The notes below the pieces were generated by a model. That model worked only from the letters and a program-made list of their open reading frames with translations, ran no database searches and was not told where the DNA came from. From MFD01275-c22 sp963705885 (GTDB lineage Bacteria; Actinomycetota; Actinomycetes; JACCUZ01), in contig OY970120.1 in NCBI GenBank assembly GCA_963705885.1, forward strand, positions 3,038,001-3,102,000: a stretch of 64,000 bases of DNA, given 5' to 3'. Shown here piece by piece: positions 15,978 to 23,995 of the stretch; the first letter of the stretch is position 1; each line of letters begins with the position of its first letter. Position numbers and translations under genes: made by a program.

Positions 15978-16700
15978 TCAGCCGGGCGCCGGGAGCCCGG
16001 CCGCCCTGGCGACCATCTGCACGTGGCTGAGGAACAGCGCGTCGCGGGCCTCCGGCTCGCACCAGTCGAGGTGGCCGTAGGCCTCCAGGCTGGTGAAGCC
16101 GTGCAGCGACGCCCAGGCCTGCAGCATCGCCTGGAAGCTCTCGTCGGGCACGATGCCGTCGAGCTCGGGGTGCTTCTCGTGCGCACACGCGGCGACCGCG
16201 GGCGAGACGTCGCCGACCAGAGGCCGGCCCAGCTGCCCGGTCTGCGCCGCCGCGACGAACAGGCTCGCCAGCTGGGACATCGCACCCTTGGCGGCCTCGG
16301 TCGTGGGGCCCTCGTCGGGCGCGCAGTAGCCGGGTACCGGCAGGCCGAGCACCAGCGCGAACCGCTCGGGCTCGTGGCGGGCCCACGCGCGGTAGGCCGA
16401 CGCCGCCGCGAGCCACCGGCCGGCGATGTCTGCGGGGTCGACCGCCTCCCGGGCGGCCGCGATCGCGTCGCCGAGGTAGACGTAGGCGTCGGTGATGAGG
16501 TCGGTGAGCAGCTCGTCGCGGTCGGCGTAGTAGCGGTAGAGCGCCGGGGGGGTCATGCCCATGACCTTCGCGATGTCGGTGAAGCGTACGTCCGTGGTGC
16601 CGGACTCCCGCATGAGCTCCAGCGCCGTCGCCTTGATCTCGGCGACCGTCGCCGCTCGGGCCTTCTCGCGACGGCTCGGGGCGGGGGCGCTGGCGACCAC
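15978..16700 (-). CDS. TetR-family transcriptional regulator
   Basis: A 240-residue repressor. The helix-turn-helix is DVRFTDIAKVMGMTPPALYR followed by YYADRDELLTDLI, the TetR hallmark. The C-terminal part resembles a TetR ligand domain, with a late YGHLDWCEPEARDALF helix. GTG 16700 is chosen because AGGAGG lies just upstream. It is divergent from the MMPL exporter at 16864, the classic layout for a repressor that controls an efflux pump. The intergenic region contains nested dyad repeats that could be its operator. The inducer is unknown. Confidence 0.92.
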   Translation of the reverse strand: MVASAPAPSRREKARAATVAEIKATALELMRESGTTDVRFTDIAKVMGMTPPALYRYYADRDELLTDLITDAYVYLGDAIAAAREAVDPADIAGRWLAAASAYRAWARHEPERFALVLGLPVPGYCAPDEGPTTEAAKGAMSQLASLFVAAAQTGQLGRPLVGDVSPAVAACAHEKHPELDGIVPDESFQAMLQAWASLHGFTSLEAYGHLDWCEPEARDALFLSHVQMVARAAGLPAPG

Positions 16701-16743
16701 GGGTTCCTCCTGGGTGACGGGCCCGGGCTGACGCTCCGGTCCT

Positions 16744-16830
16744 TCGATGACGACCGCGTTACGCAACATTACACGAGTTATACCTCTTGACAAGTGACGC
16801 AGCGTCGTGTTCGTTATGAGTCGTAACTCC
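16744..16830. promoter_or_regulatory. Divergent TetR/MMPL promoter region with nested dyads
   Basis: A relatively AT-rich stretch. On the plus strand TTGACA lies at 16787-16792 with a weak -10 (TTCGTT) 17 bases later, giving a start before ATG 16864. GTTACG (16758) pairs with CGTAAC (16823-16828), and ACACGA (16771) pairs with TCGTGT (16805-16810). These two inverted pairs have nearly the same centre and may be a TetR-type operator. On the minus strand TTGTCA followed by TAATGT may drive tetR. Promoter calls are by eye. Confidence 0.45.
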
Positions 16831-16863
16831 CCCCCGTCCCTGCTGTCATCGAGGACCCCGCCC

Positions 16864-19131
16864 ATGTCCAGTACCACCACCGCACCCCGCCCCACGGCGC
16901 CTGCGCCCTCCGCCGACCGTCCCGGCCCCCTCGGCCGGCTCGCCGACGTGGCCTTCCGCCACCGCGGCCGCACCGTGCTGGCCTGGGTCGCGACCCTGAT
17001 GCTCGCGATCGGGCTGTCCGCCGCGCTCGGCGGCGACTTCACCGCCGACTACTCCGCCCCCGGCTCGGACTCGAGCCAGGCCCAGGACCTGCTCGAGTCG
17101 CGCTTCCCGTCGCAGGCCGGCGACACGGTCGACGTCGTCGTGCGCGCCGGCGCGGGCGTCGAGGACCCGGCCGTACGGTCGGACGTGCAGGCCCTGCTCG
17201 CCGACCTGTCGGGCGTCCCCCACGTGGAGACCGTGGAGGACCCCTACGCCACGCCGGGCGCCGTGTCGGCCGACGGCCGCACGCTGTCCGCGCAGATCCG
17301 GCTCGACGTCGTGAACCCGGTCGACATGCCGGTGCCCGACAGCGAGCGGATGATCGAGATCGCCGAGGACGCCGCCCGCCCGGGCCTGGACATCGCCCTC
17401 GGCGGCCAGACCGTCACCCAGGGCGAGGCCGCCGAGATCGGGTCGGAGGGCATCGGCCTCGCCGCCGCCGCGGTGATCCTGCTCATCACCTTCGGCTCGG
17501 TGGTCGCCGCCGGCCTGCCGATGCTCGTCGCCGTCGCCGGGCTCGCGGTCAGCGCCACGCTGACCGGCCTGCTCATCGCCGTGATCGACGCGCCCGACTG
17601 GTCGACGTCGCTGGCCACGATGATGGGCATCGGCATCGGCGTCGACTACACGCTGCTCATGGTCACCCGGTTCCGCGAGTGGCGGGCCGCCGGCCTCGAC
17701 CCGCGGTCGGCCACGGTCGCCACGCTGGACACCGCCGGACGGGCCGTGATCGTCGCGGGCACGACGGTCGTCATCTCGATGCTCGGCCTGTTCGCGATGG
17801 GCCTGTCGTTCATGCGCGGCGCTGCTCTCGTCACGATCCTCGCCGTGCTCGTCGTCATGGCCGCCAGCGTCACCCTGTTCCCCGCGCTGCTCGGCTACCT
17901 CGGCAGGCACGTCGACCGGCTGCGGCTGCCGATCGGCCGCCGCGGCGCGGTCGAGGTCGCGGGCGGCGGGCACGTCGTGCCCTCGCGCCGGTGGATGGCG
18001 TGGAGCCGGCTCGTCGACCGGCACCGATGGATCGCCGCGACCGTCGGCGTCGTGGCTCTGCTGGCCCTGGCCTCGCCCTACCTCGACGTGCGCTACGGCT
18101 TCCCGGACGCCGGGAACAACACCGAGGACACCCAGACCCGCCAGGCCTACGACCTGATGGCCGAGGGCTTCGGCCCGGGCCGCAACGGCCCGCTGCTCCT
18201 CGTCACCGAGCTGCCGGCCGGCGACTCCACGGCGGCGCTCGAGTCGGTGACGTCCGCGGTCGCCGCCACCGACGGGGTCACCGCGGTGACCGACCCCACG
18301 CTCAACGAGGCCGGCGACACCGCGGTGGTCACCGTGGTGCCGACCGAGGGACCGCAGGCCGTCGCCACCGAGGACCTCGTCGAGCGGCTGCGCGACACCA
18401 CGCTGCCCGCGGCCACCGCGGACAGCGGCCTCGACGTGCATGTCGGCGGCGTGACGGCGGTGTCGATCGACAGCACCGAGAACATCGCCAAGCGCATCCC
18501 GCTGCTCATCGGCGGTGTCGTGCTGCTCTCGATGTTCCTGCTCGTCCTGTCGTTCCGGTCGCTCGCGATCGCGGCGAAGGCCGCTGTGATGAACCTGCTG
18601 TCGGTCGCCGCGGCCTACGGCGTGGTGGCGCTCGTCCTCCAGGGCGGCTGGGCCGGGCAGCTCGTCGGCATCGACACCGAGACACCGCTGCCGGCGTTCG
18701 TCCCGGTGCTGATGTTCGCCGTGCTCTTCGGGCTGTCGATGGACTACGAGGTGTTCCTCGTGAGCCGGATGCGCGAGTCGTGGCTGCGTACCGGCAGCAA
18801 CGAACGGGCGGTGCTCGAGGGCCTGGCGTCGACCGGACGGGTGATCACGGCCGCCGCGGCCATCATGGTCGCCGTGTTCGCGGCGTTCGTGCCGAGCCCG
18901 GACGTCGTGCTCAAGGTGATCGGCATCGGCATGGCGTCGGCCATCTTCATCGACGCCACGGTCGTGCGGCTGCTGCTGGTCCCGGCCGTGATGCACGTGC
19001 TGGGCCGGGCCAACTGGTGGTTGCCCGCGTGGATGGGCCGCCGGCTCCCTCAGCTGCACGTCGAGGGCCGCCCGGAGATCCACCTCCCCGGGCAGCGGCA
19101 GCCCGAGCCGGAGGCCGCCGTCACGGTCTGA
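16864..19131 (+). CDS. MMPL-family RND transporter
   Basis: A 755-residue membrane protein with two MMPL repeats. After the first helix (VLAWVATLMLAIGLSAALGG) comes an external domain. Helices 2-6 include GIGIGVDYTLLMVTRFREW, and the second repeat includes FGLSMDYEVFLVSRMRESW; the Asp-Tyr pairs are the proton-relay residues of this family. Such pumps export lipids or drugs using the proton gradient. I choose ATG 16864 over upstream starts at 16807 and 16816 because the likely promoter overlaps those. A strong terminator at 19150-19194 ends the transcript. The divergent TetR gene is the probable regulator. Confidence 0.94.
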   Translation: MSSTTTAPRPTAPAPSADRPGPLGRLADVAFRHRGRTVLAWVATLMLAIGLSAALGGDFTADYSAPGSDSSQAQDLLESRFPSQAGDTVDVVVRAGAGVEDPAVRSDVQALLADLSGVPHVETVEDPYATPGAVSADGRTLSAQIRLDVVNPVDMPVPDSERMIEIAEDAARPGLDIALGGQTVTQGEAAEIGSEGIGLAAAAVILLITFGSVVAAGLPMLVAVAGLAVSATLTGLLIAVIDAPDWSTSLATMMGIGIGVDYTLLMVTRFREWRAAGLDPRSATVATLDTAGRAVIVAGTTVVISMLGLFAMGLSFMRGAALVTILAVLVVMAASVTLFPALLGYLGRHVDRLRLPIGRRGAVEVAGGGHVVPSRRWMAWSRLVDRHRWIAATVGVVALLALASPYLDVRYGFPDAGNNTEDTQTRQAYDLMAEGFGPGRNGPLLLVTELPAGDSTAALESVTSAVAATDGVTAVTDPTLNEAGDTAVVTVVPTEGPQAVATEDLVERLRDTTLPAATADSGLDVHVGGVTAVSIDSTENIAKRIPLLIGGVVLLSMFLLVLSFRSLAIAAKAAVMNLLSVAAAYGVVALVLQGGWAGQLVGIDTETPLPAFVPVLMFAVLFGLSMDYEVFLVSRMRESWLRTGSNERAVLEGLASTGRVITAAAAIMVAVFAAFVPSPDVVLKVIGIGMASAIFIDATVVRLLLVPAVMHVLGRANWWLPAWMGRRLPQLHVEGRPEIHLPGQRQPEPEAAVTV

Positions 19132-19149
19132 CCGCCGGCCGAGACAGAG

Positions 19150-19194
19150 CCAGGCCGCGCGCCACCTCCCCTCCGACGGTGGCGCGCGGCCTGG
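19150..19194 (+). terminator. Strong hairpin terminator after the MMPL gene
   Basis: CCAGGCCGCGCGCCAC at 19150-19165 pairs perfectly over 16 bases with 19179-19194; the loop is 13 bases. It starts 18 bases after the MMPL stop. The T-run is absent, as is usual in very GC-rich actinobacteria. Confidence 0.8.
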
Positions 19195-19318
19195 TCGTGC
19201 TCCGACCGGTGCGAGCTGGGTGGTCATCCCACCGGCCGGGTGATCGAAACCACCCCCCGGGTGGCACGTCCCCCGTGGTCACAGAGGGTGCGCCGGGTGG
19301 CCTGATACGTGCTCCCTC

Positions 19319-19332
19319 CCCGCGTACGCGGG
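19319..19332. promoter_or_regulatory. Perfect 14-bp palindrome upstream of rocD
   Basis: CCCGCGTACGCGGG is a perfect palindrome 41 bases upstream of the rocD start. Its position fits an operator for a regulator of ornithine/arginine catabolism. No protein is assigned. It could also be a chance product of GC-rich sequence. Confidence 0.35.
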
Positions 19333-19372
19333 TTGCGATGCCGCGCCGGCCCGGCCGTGTCATGCTCCGGGC

Positions 19373-20590
19373 ATGACCACGGCCACCGAGACCTCGATCG
19401 CCCTCGCCGAGTCGCGATCGGCGCACAACTACCACCCGCTGCCCGTCGTCATCGCGTCCGCCGAGGGCGCGTGGGTGACCGACGTCGAGGGCAAGCGCTA
19501 TCTCGACTGCCTGGCCGGCTACTCGGCCCTGAACTTCGGGCACGGCCACCCCGACCTGCTGGCCGCCGCGCACGCGCAGCTCGACCGGGTCACGCTGACC
19601 AGCCGGGCCTTCCACAGCGACCAGCTCGGGCCGTTCTGCGCGGAGCTTGCCGACCTCGCGGGCATGGACCTCGTGCTGCCGATGAACACCGGCGCCGAGG
19701 CCGTGGAGAGCGCGCTCAAGGTCAGCCGCAAGTGGGGCTACCAGGTCAAGGGCGTGCCCGACGGCCAGGCCACGATCGTGGTCGCGGACGGCAATTTCCA
19801 CGGGCGTACGACCACGATCGTGAGCTTCTCGACCGACCCCCAGGCCCGCGACGACTTCGGCCCGTACACCCCGGGGTTCCGGGTCGTGCCGTACGGCGAC
19901 GCCGACGCCCTCGCCGCGGCCATCGACGACACGACGGTCGCGGTGCTGCTGGAGCCGATCCAGGGAGAGGCCGGCGTGCTCGTCCCGCCGCCCGGCTACC
20001 TGTCGGCGGCGAGGGTGCTGTGCAGCGAGCGCAACGTGCTGCTGGTGCTCGACGAGATCCAGTCCGGCCTGGGCCGCACCGGCGAGACGTTCGCCGCGAT
20101 GCACGAGGGTGTGAAGCCCGACCTGATGACTCTCGGCAAGGCGCTCGGCGGCGGCATCGTGCCGGTCAGTGCCGTCGTCGGCCGGCGCGACGTGCTCGGC
20201 GTGCTGCGCCCGGGAGAGCACGGCAGCACCTTCGGCGGCAACCCCCTCGCCTGCGCGGTCGGCCGCGAGGTCGTGCGTCTGCTCGGCACCGGTGTCTACC
20301 AGCAGCGCGCGGCCGAGCTCGGCGACGTGCTGCATGGCCGGCTGCAGTCGCTCGTCGGCCGCGGCCTGCTGGCGGTGCGGGGCCGGGGCCTGTGGGCGGG
20401 CATCGACGTCGAGCCGTCCCTGGCGACCGGGCGCGAGGTGTGCGAGCGGCTCATGGAGCGCGGGGTGCTCGCGAAGGACACGCACGGGTCGACGATCCGG
20501 CTCGCTCCCCCGCTCGTCGTGGAGCAGGCGGACCTCGAGTGGGCCGTCGACCAGCTCGAGGCGGTGCTCGCCGAGCTCGGCTCGCGCTGA
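19373..20590 (+). CDS. rocD: Ornithine aminotransferase
   Basis: A 405-residue class III PLP aminotransferase. Diagnostic features: SAHNYHPLPVVIASAEG at the N-terminus (typical of ornithine aminotransferase), PMNTGAEAVESALKVSRKWG, NFHGRTTTIVSFS, LVLDEIQSGLGRTG with the PLP-binding Asp, and MTLGKALGGGIVPVSAV with the catalytic Lys. It converts ornithine and 2-oxoglutarate to glutamate semialdehyde and glutamate. No neighbouring arginine-catabolism gene is seen, so it stands alone. Length is normal. A terminator upstream separates it from the MMPL gene. Confidence 0.95.
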   Translation: MTTATETSIALAESRSAHNYHPLPVVIASAEGAWVTDVEGKRYLDCLAGYSALNFGHGHPDLLAAAHAQLDRVTLTSRAFHSDQLGPFCAELADLAGMDLVLPMNTGAEAVESALKVSRKWGYQVKGVPDGQATIVVADGNFHGRTTTIVSFSTDPQARDDFGPYTPGFRVVPYGDADALAAAIDDTTVAVLLEPIQGEAGVLVPPPGYLSAARVLCSERNVLLVLDEIQSGLGRTGETFAAMHEGVKPDLMTLGKALGGGIVPVSAVVGRRDVLGVLRPGEHGSTFGGNPLACAVGREVVRLLGTGVYQQRAAELGDVLHGRLQSLVGRGLLAVRGRGLWAGIDVEPSLATGREVCERLMERGVLAKDTHGSTIRLAPPLVVEQADLEWAVDQLEAVLAELGSR

Positions 20591-20609
20591 GCCCGCGCGG
20601 TACGGCCCC

Positions 20610-20680
20610 GTCGCCCCGTCGCGCGTCGCCCCGTCGCGCGTCGCCCGATCGCCCCCGCGGGCCCCGCGGGCCCCGCGGGC
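20610..20680. repeat. Short tandem repeats downstream of rocD
   Basis: Two exact copies of a 15-base unit, GTCGCCCCGTCGCGC (20610-20624 and 20625-20639), are followed by a degenerate third copy. Three exact copies of CCCCGCGGG (20653-20679) then follow. This and the twin hairpins at 20703-20818 fill the 284-base gap between rocD and the next gene. I see no coding sequence there. Confidence 0.85.
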
Positions 20681-20702
20681 CCCGCAGCGTCACCGCCGCC
20701 GC

Positions 20703-20738
20703 CCTCAGACCTGCCCCGGACGTGGTGCAGGTCTGAGG
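20703..20738. repeat. Hairpin repeat, copy 1 of 2
   Basis: CCTCAGACCTGC pairs perfectly with GCAGGTCTGAGG around the 12-base loop CCCGGACGTGGT. A near-identical copy starts exactly 80 bases later at 20783. It could end transcription from both sides (rocD and the convergent zinc-ribbon gene) or be a small palindromic repeat element. Confidence 0.85.
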
Positions 20739-20782
20739 GGCACCGGACCAGCACCCGACCCGCGACCAGCGCCCCCTCCCTG

Positions 20783-20818
20783 CCTCAGACCTGCCCCGGA
20801 TGCGGTGCAGGTCTGAGG
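20783..20818. repeat. Hairpin repeat, copy 2 of 2
   Basis: The same 12-base stem as copy 1; the loop is CCCGGATGCGGT, differing from copy 1 at a few bases. The sequence between the copies is not similar to that before copy 1, so the hairpin rather than a long block has been copied. Confidence 0.85.
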
Positions 20819-20874
20819 TGGGACGGCGGCGGGACGACCGACCCTGCGCGACGCCGACCTGCGTCCGGCGCGGC

Positions 20875-21138
20875 TCAGCCGGTGCGGACCTCGGGCCGCG
20901 GCTGGCTCGTGAGGTGCCAGCCACCACAGCTCGGGCACTCGTACTTGCGGCAGACCCGGATCGAGTGCTCCCCTCCGGCGCACTCGATCCGGGACCGCCG
21001 TTTCCGCAGCGACCGCAGGGCGAGGTCGGCGTCGTGCCCGTCGCGGTAGCGGATCTTGCCCGTCACGAGGCAGACCGCGTGTCCGGCCTTGCGCGGCGCA
21101 CGGCGCCGGCGACCGTCCTGTGCCTTGTCACCACTCAT
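20875..21138 (-). CDS. Small zinc-ribbon protein of unknown function
   Basis: An 87-residue, very basic protein. Four cysteines are arranged as IECAGGEH ... IRVCRKYECPSCGGWHLTS; the ECPSCGGWHLTS end is common in small actinobacterial proteins of unknown role and suggests a zinc ribbon that may bind nucleic acid. The N-terminal half is Arg/Lys-rich. ATG 21138 is preceded by AGGGGAGGGG. It is divergent from the WYL pair at 21253 and could be co-regulated with it. No function is claimed. Confidence 0.7.
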   Translation of the reverse strand: MSGDKAQDGRRRRAPRKAGHAVCLVTGKIRYRDGHDADLALRSLRKRRSRIECAGGEHSIRVCRKYECPSCGGWHLTSQPRPEVRTG

Positions 21139-21252
21139 GACCCCTCCCCTGGTCTTCCTGAGAGGAACTGTGCGCGCCGGGTTGGACACAACCCCGGAGG
21201 TGTCGCAGAGTGCGGACCGGACAGAGGTGACGACCGGGACGGAGGGTGACGG

Positions 21253-22164
21253 ATGCCACGCCCGCCGGGCAGGGACCAGTCCGCGCCGATGGAGCGGCTG
21301 GTGCGCGTCATCGGCGCGCTCAACCAGCACCGCCGCGGCGCACCGCTCGACCTGCTGCTGCGGGCCGTCGCGCCCGAGGAGGCCGGCGACGACGCCCGGC
21401 GCCGGATGCTCAGCCGCGACCTCGAGCACCTGAACAACCTCGGCTACGACATCCGCAACGTCGCCGACCCCGGCACCGACGGCCTCTACGTCATGCACGC
21501 GCGGGACAACCGGCTGCAGGTCAACCTCACGCCGGCCGAGCGCGGCGAGCTGTTGCGGGCCGCCATCGCCGCGGGGCTGGAGGGCATGGACGCGCACCTC
21601 GGGAGCGGGGACGGGGCCGGCGCCCCCGCGCCGCAGCCGGCGGGCCACCTCGACCACCTCGACCTGGTGCAGCGCGGCACGACGCGACACTGCCTCGTCC
21701 ACTTCGAGTACAAGGGCGAGCCGCGGGTGGTCCACCCGGTCCGCATCCACAGCGGGCCGTCCGGCTGGTACCTCACCGGCCGCGAGGACGGCGCAACTGC
21801 CGTCAAGGAGTTCGTCGTGTCGCGGATGAGCGAGGTCACCCTCGACGCCCCCGGCACCGCCGAGGCGGCGGCCGAACCCCCGCGGCCGTCGCTGGACCCG
21901 CTGAGCTGGCTGCAGGACCCGCCGACCGAGGTCGTCGTCGAGGTGCCGACCGAGCACCGGCTGCTCGTCGAGAACCTGCTCGGCGAGCCACGCGAGGAGG
22001 CCGAGGAGGCAGGAGCGGCGCGGCTGACGTATGTCGTGACGAACCGGGCCGTGTTCCGCTGGCGCGTCTACGAGCTGGGGACCCGCGTGCGCGTGGTGGG
22101 TCCCGAGGACGTACGTCGTGAGCTGCTCGACGAGCTGGAGTCCTTCGTGGCGGTGTCGCGATGA
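21253..22164 (+). CDS. WYL-domain transcriptional regulator, PafB-like
   Basis: A 303-residue protein. The N-terminal winged helix includes ERLVRVIGALNQHR and MLSRDLEHLNNLGYDIRNV, with LYVMHARDNRL following, as in PafB. The middle carries a WYL-type sandwich (VHPVRIHSGPSGWYLTGRED) that binds nucleic acid or small ligands. The end RVVGPEDVRRELLDELES is the WCX extension. The stop overlaps the ATG of the next WYL gene (ATGA). The pair resembles PafB/PafC, which control DNA-damage genes, but no proteasome or pup gene lies nearby, so it may be a paralogous pair. Confidence 0.88.
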   Translation: MPRPPGRDQSAPMERLVRVIGALNQHRRGAPLDLLLRAVAPEEAGDDARRRMLSRDLEHLNNLGYDIRNVADPGTDGLYVMHARDNRLQVNLTPAERGELLRAAIAAGLEGMDAHLGSGDGAGAPAPQPAGHLDHLDLVQRGTTRHCLVHFEYKGEPRVVHPVRIHSGPSGWYLTGREDGATAVKEFVVSRMSEVTLDAPGTAEAAAEPPRPSLDPLSWLQDPPTEVVVEVPTEHRLLVENLLGEPREEAEEAGAARLTYVVTNRAVFRWRVYELGTRVRVVGPEDVRRELLDELESFVAVSR

Positions 22165-23189
22165 GCGAGGTCGCCGCCTACGCCCAGCGGCTGGCCGCCC
22201 TCCCCCAGGCACTGGCCATCCTCGAGCTGCACCCCGCCGGTCTCCCGCTGGCCGACCTCGCCGCCGAGCTCGACGTGACGCCTGAGGCGCTGCGCGAGGT
22301 GTTCCTCGCCTACTACCGCGCCGACCTGGTCGAGCTGGGCGGCTTCGGGCAGCCGGTGGTGGAGTTCTTCGCGCCGGAGGGGGACCACGGCGCCGGGGCC
22401 ACCGACGACGGCACCGACGCCGACACGGACGCCGACACGGACGCCGACCCGTTCACCGCCGAGTGGGTGCGGGTCGTCGCGCGCGACCCCGAGCAGGAGC
22501 TGGGCGTCGACCACCTCAGCGCCGAGCAGCTCGGGCGGCTGTTCGAGGCCGGCGCCGACCTGCTCGCGCTCGAGCCCGGCAACGCGACGCTGAGCTCGGC
22601 GCTGGAGTCGTTCCGCGCCGCCCTGTGGCCGGCCGAGGGCCCATCGGGCGCGCAGTGGCGCGCGCCGGTCGCGCAGCAGCTGCATCAGGCCGCGCAGGAC
22701 CGGCGGAGGGTGCGCATCACCTACGTGCGGCAGTGGCACCCCGGGGCGCGCGAACGGGTCATCGAGCCGTACCGGCTGGTGCGCACCCGCCGGGGCTGGG
22801 AGGTCGACGCCGGGCCGGCCGACGACATCGCGGCGGTGCGTACGTTCCTGGTGTCGGGGATCTCGGCCTGCGACGTGCTCGACGAGACGTTCGAGCCGCC
22901 GGCCGACGTCGATGCACTGGTCACCGCCCAGCGGAGCCCGGTGCCGGTCGAGCTGGTCGTGCCGCAGGAGCGGCGGTGGGCGGTCGAGCGCTACGCGGAG
23001 GCGGTGACGGTGCTCGCCGACGACGAGGAGTCGGTGTCGATGCGCGCCGAGCTGCTGCCGCCCGTCGACCAGCGGCTCGGGCTGACGCTGCTGACCTGCG
23101 GTACGGAGGCGTTCGTGGTCGAGCCGCGGTCGCTGGAGGACGCGGGCGTGGATCTCGCGCGGCTGCTGCTGGAGCACCACCGCGACTGA
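22161..23189 (+). CDS. WYL-domain transcriptional regulator, PafC-like
   Basis: A 342-residue partner of the upstream gene, overlapping it by four bases. The N-terminus (LPLADLAAELDVTPEALREV) is a helix-turn-helix. A low-complexity DTDADTDADTDAD linker (residues 77-96) separates it from the WYL part, which reads RRVRITYVRQWHPGARERVI, then EPYRLVRTRRGWEVDAGPAD. It likely forms a heterodimer with the PafB-like protein. The acidic Asp/Thr repeat arises from a short tandem DNA repeat and may vary between strains. Confidence 0.87.
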   Translation: MSEVAAYAQRLAALPQALAILELHPAGLPLADLAAELDVTPEALREVFLAYYRADLVELGGFGQPVVEFFAPEGDHGAGATDDGTDADTDADTDADPFTAEWVRVVARDPEQELGVDHLSAEQLGRLFEAGADLLALEPGNATLSSALESFRAALWPAEGPSGAQWRAPVAQQLHQAAQDRRRVRITYVRQWHPGARERVIEPYRLVRTRRGWEVDAGPADDIAAVRTFLVSGISACDVLDETFEPPADVDALVTAQRSPVPVELVVPQERRWAVERYAEAVTVLADDEESVSMRAELLPPVDQRLGLTLLTCGTEAFVVEPRSLEDAGVDLARLLLEHHRD

Positions 23190-23250
23190 GCCTCAGGCAT
23201 TGCGAGCACGATGGGGGACGTCCCGGAGTTACCGAAGGATGGTGCGGACC

Positions 23251-23769
23251 ATGAGGTACGTCGAGATCAGGCGGCACACCGACAACGACGGCGACCGGCT
23301 CAGCCCTGCCGGCGTGGCCGCGGCCGAGGAGCTGGGCCGCTCGGCGCTGCACCCGCCGTACGCGACGTTCGTCTCCAGCGGGGCCGGGCGCGCGACCCAG
23401 ATGCTGGAGATCCTGCGCGACGCCGTCGGCCAGCACGACACCCCGATCGTGTCCGAGCCGGGCCTGCGCTCCAGCGTCGAGGACCGGTGGCGGGAGTCGG
23501 CGAAGGCCGCCGGCACCGGCGACGTCGAGACGATCCGGAAGGTCGATGCGGACCTGGTCGAGAAGGAGACCCGGATGCTCGGCGACGCGCTGCGCCACGT
23601 CGTGGATCAGGTGCCGGACGGCGGCCGCGCGCTGGTCGTCGGCCACAGCCCCACCAACGAGGCCGCCGTGCTCGGGCTGACCGGCCACCACGTACCGCCG
23701 CTGGACAAGGGCGAGGGCGTGCTCCTGGCCGAGGACCAGGGCAAGTACGCCGTGCACGAGCTGTCCTGA
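23251..23769 (+). CDS. Histidine phosphatase family protein (SixA/PhoE-like)
   Basis: A 172-residue protein with the phosphoglycerate-mutase fold. The catalytic RRHT motif is at residues 7-10 (the phospho-accepting His), the second catalytic part is VVGHSPTNEAAVLG with its His, and VSSGAGRATQMLEIL matches the SSxxxRAxQTA region. Small size suggests a SixA-like phosphatase. ATG 23251 is chosen; ATG 23239 in the same frame, directly after GAAGG, is also possible. The substrate is not evident. Confidence 0.85.
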   Translation: MRYVEIRRHTDNDGDRLSPAGVAAAEELGRSALHPPYATFVSSGAGRATQMLEILRDAVGQHDTPIVSEPGLRSSVEDRWRESAKAAGTGDVETIRKVDADLVEKETRMLGDALRHVVDQVPDGGRALVVGHSPTNEAAVLGLTGHHVPPLDKGEGVLLAEDQGKYAVHELS

Positions 23770-23995
23770 CACCGCCGCGGGTGCTCTGGTCTCGTGGCGG
23801 TGCGGCACCGCGGGGACCCAGGTAGCCACGAGGCACCCTCGCACGCTACGGCCGTGACGGCCGCCCGGGTCCACAGCTCCCTCCGCGGCCCGGACTGTGG
23901 ACAACCTGACGGCGGCGGGATCCGTTGTCCCCAAACGGTTTCTCGTACGTCCGCCGGCTCGGGTTTGTGTCGGGGGTCGCGGCTACGTTCCTCTC

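Noticed and set aside
20703..20818. CRISPR array
   Set aside because: Only two copies, each is a self-complementary hairpin, spacing and unit length do not fit, and no cas genes are present.
21253..23189. The authentic pafBC operon of the Pup-proteasome system
   Set aside because: No pup, dop, pafA or proteasome genes are nearby and the first protein is not preceded by pafA. I call them PafB/PafC-like only.
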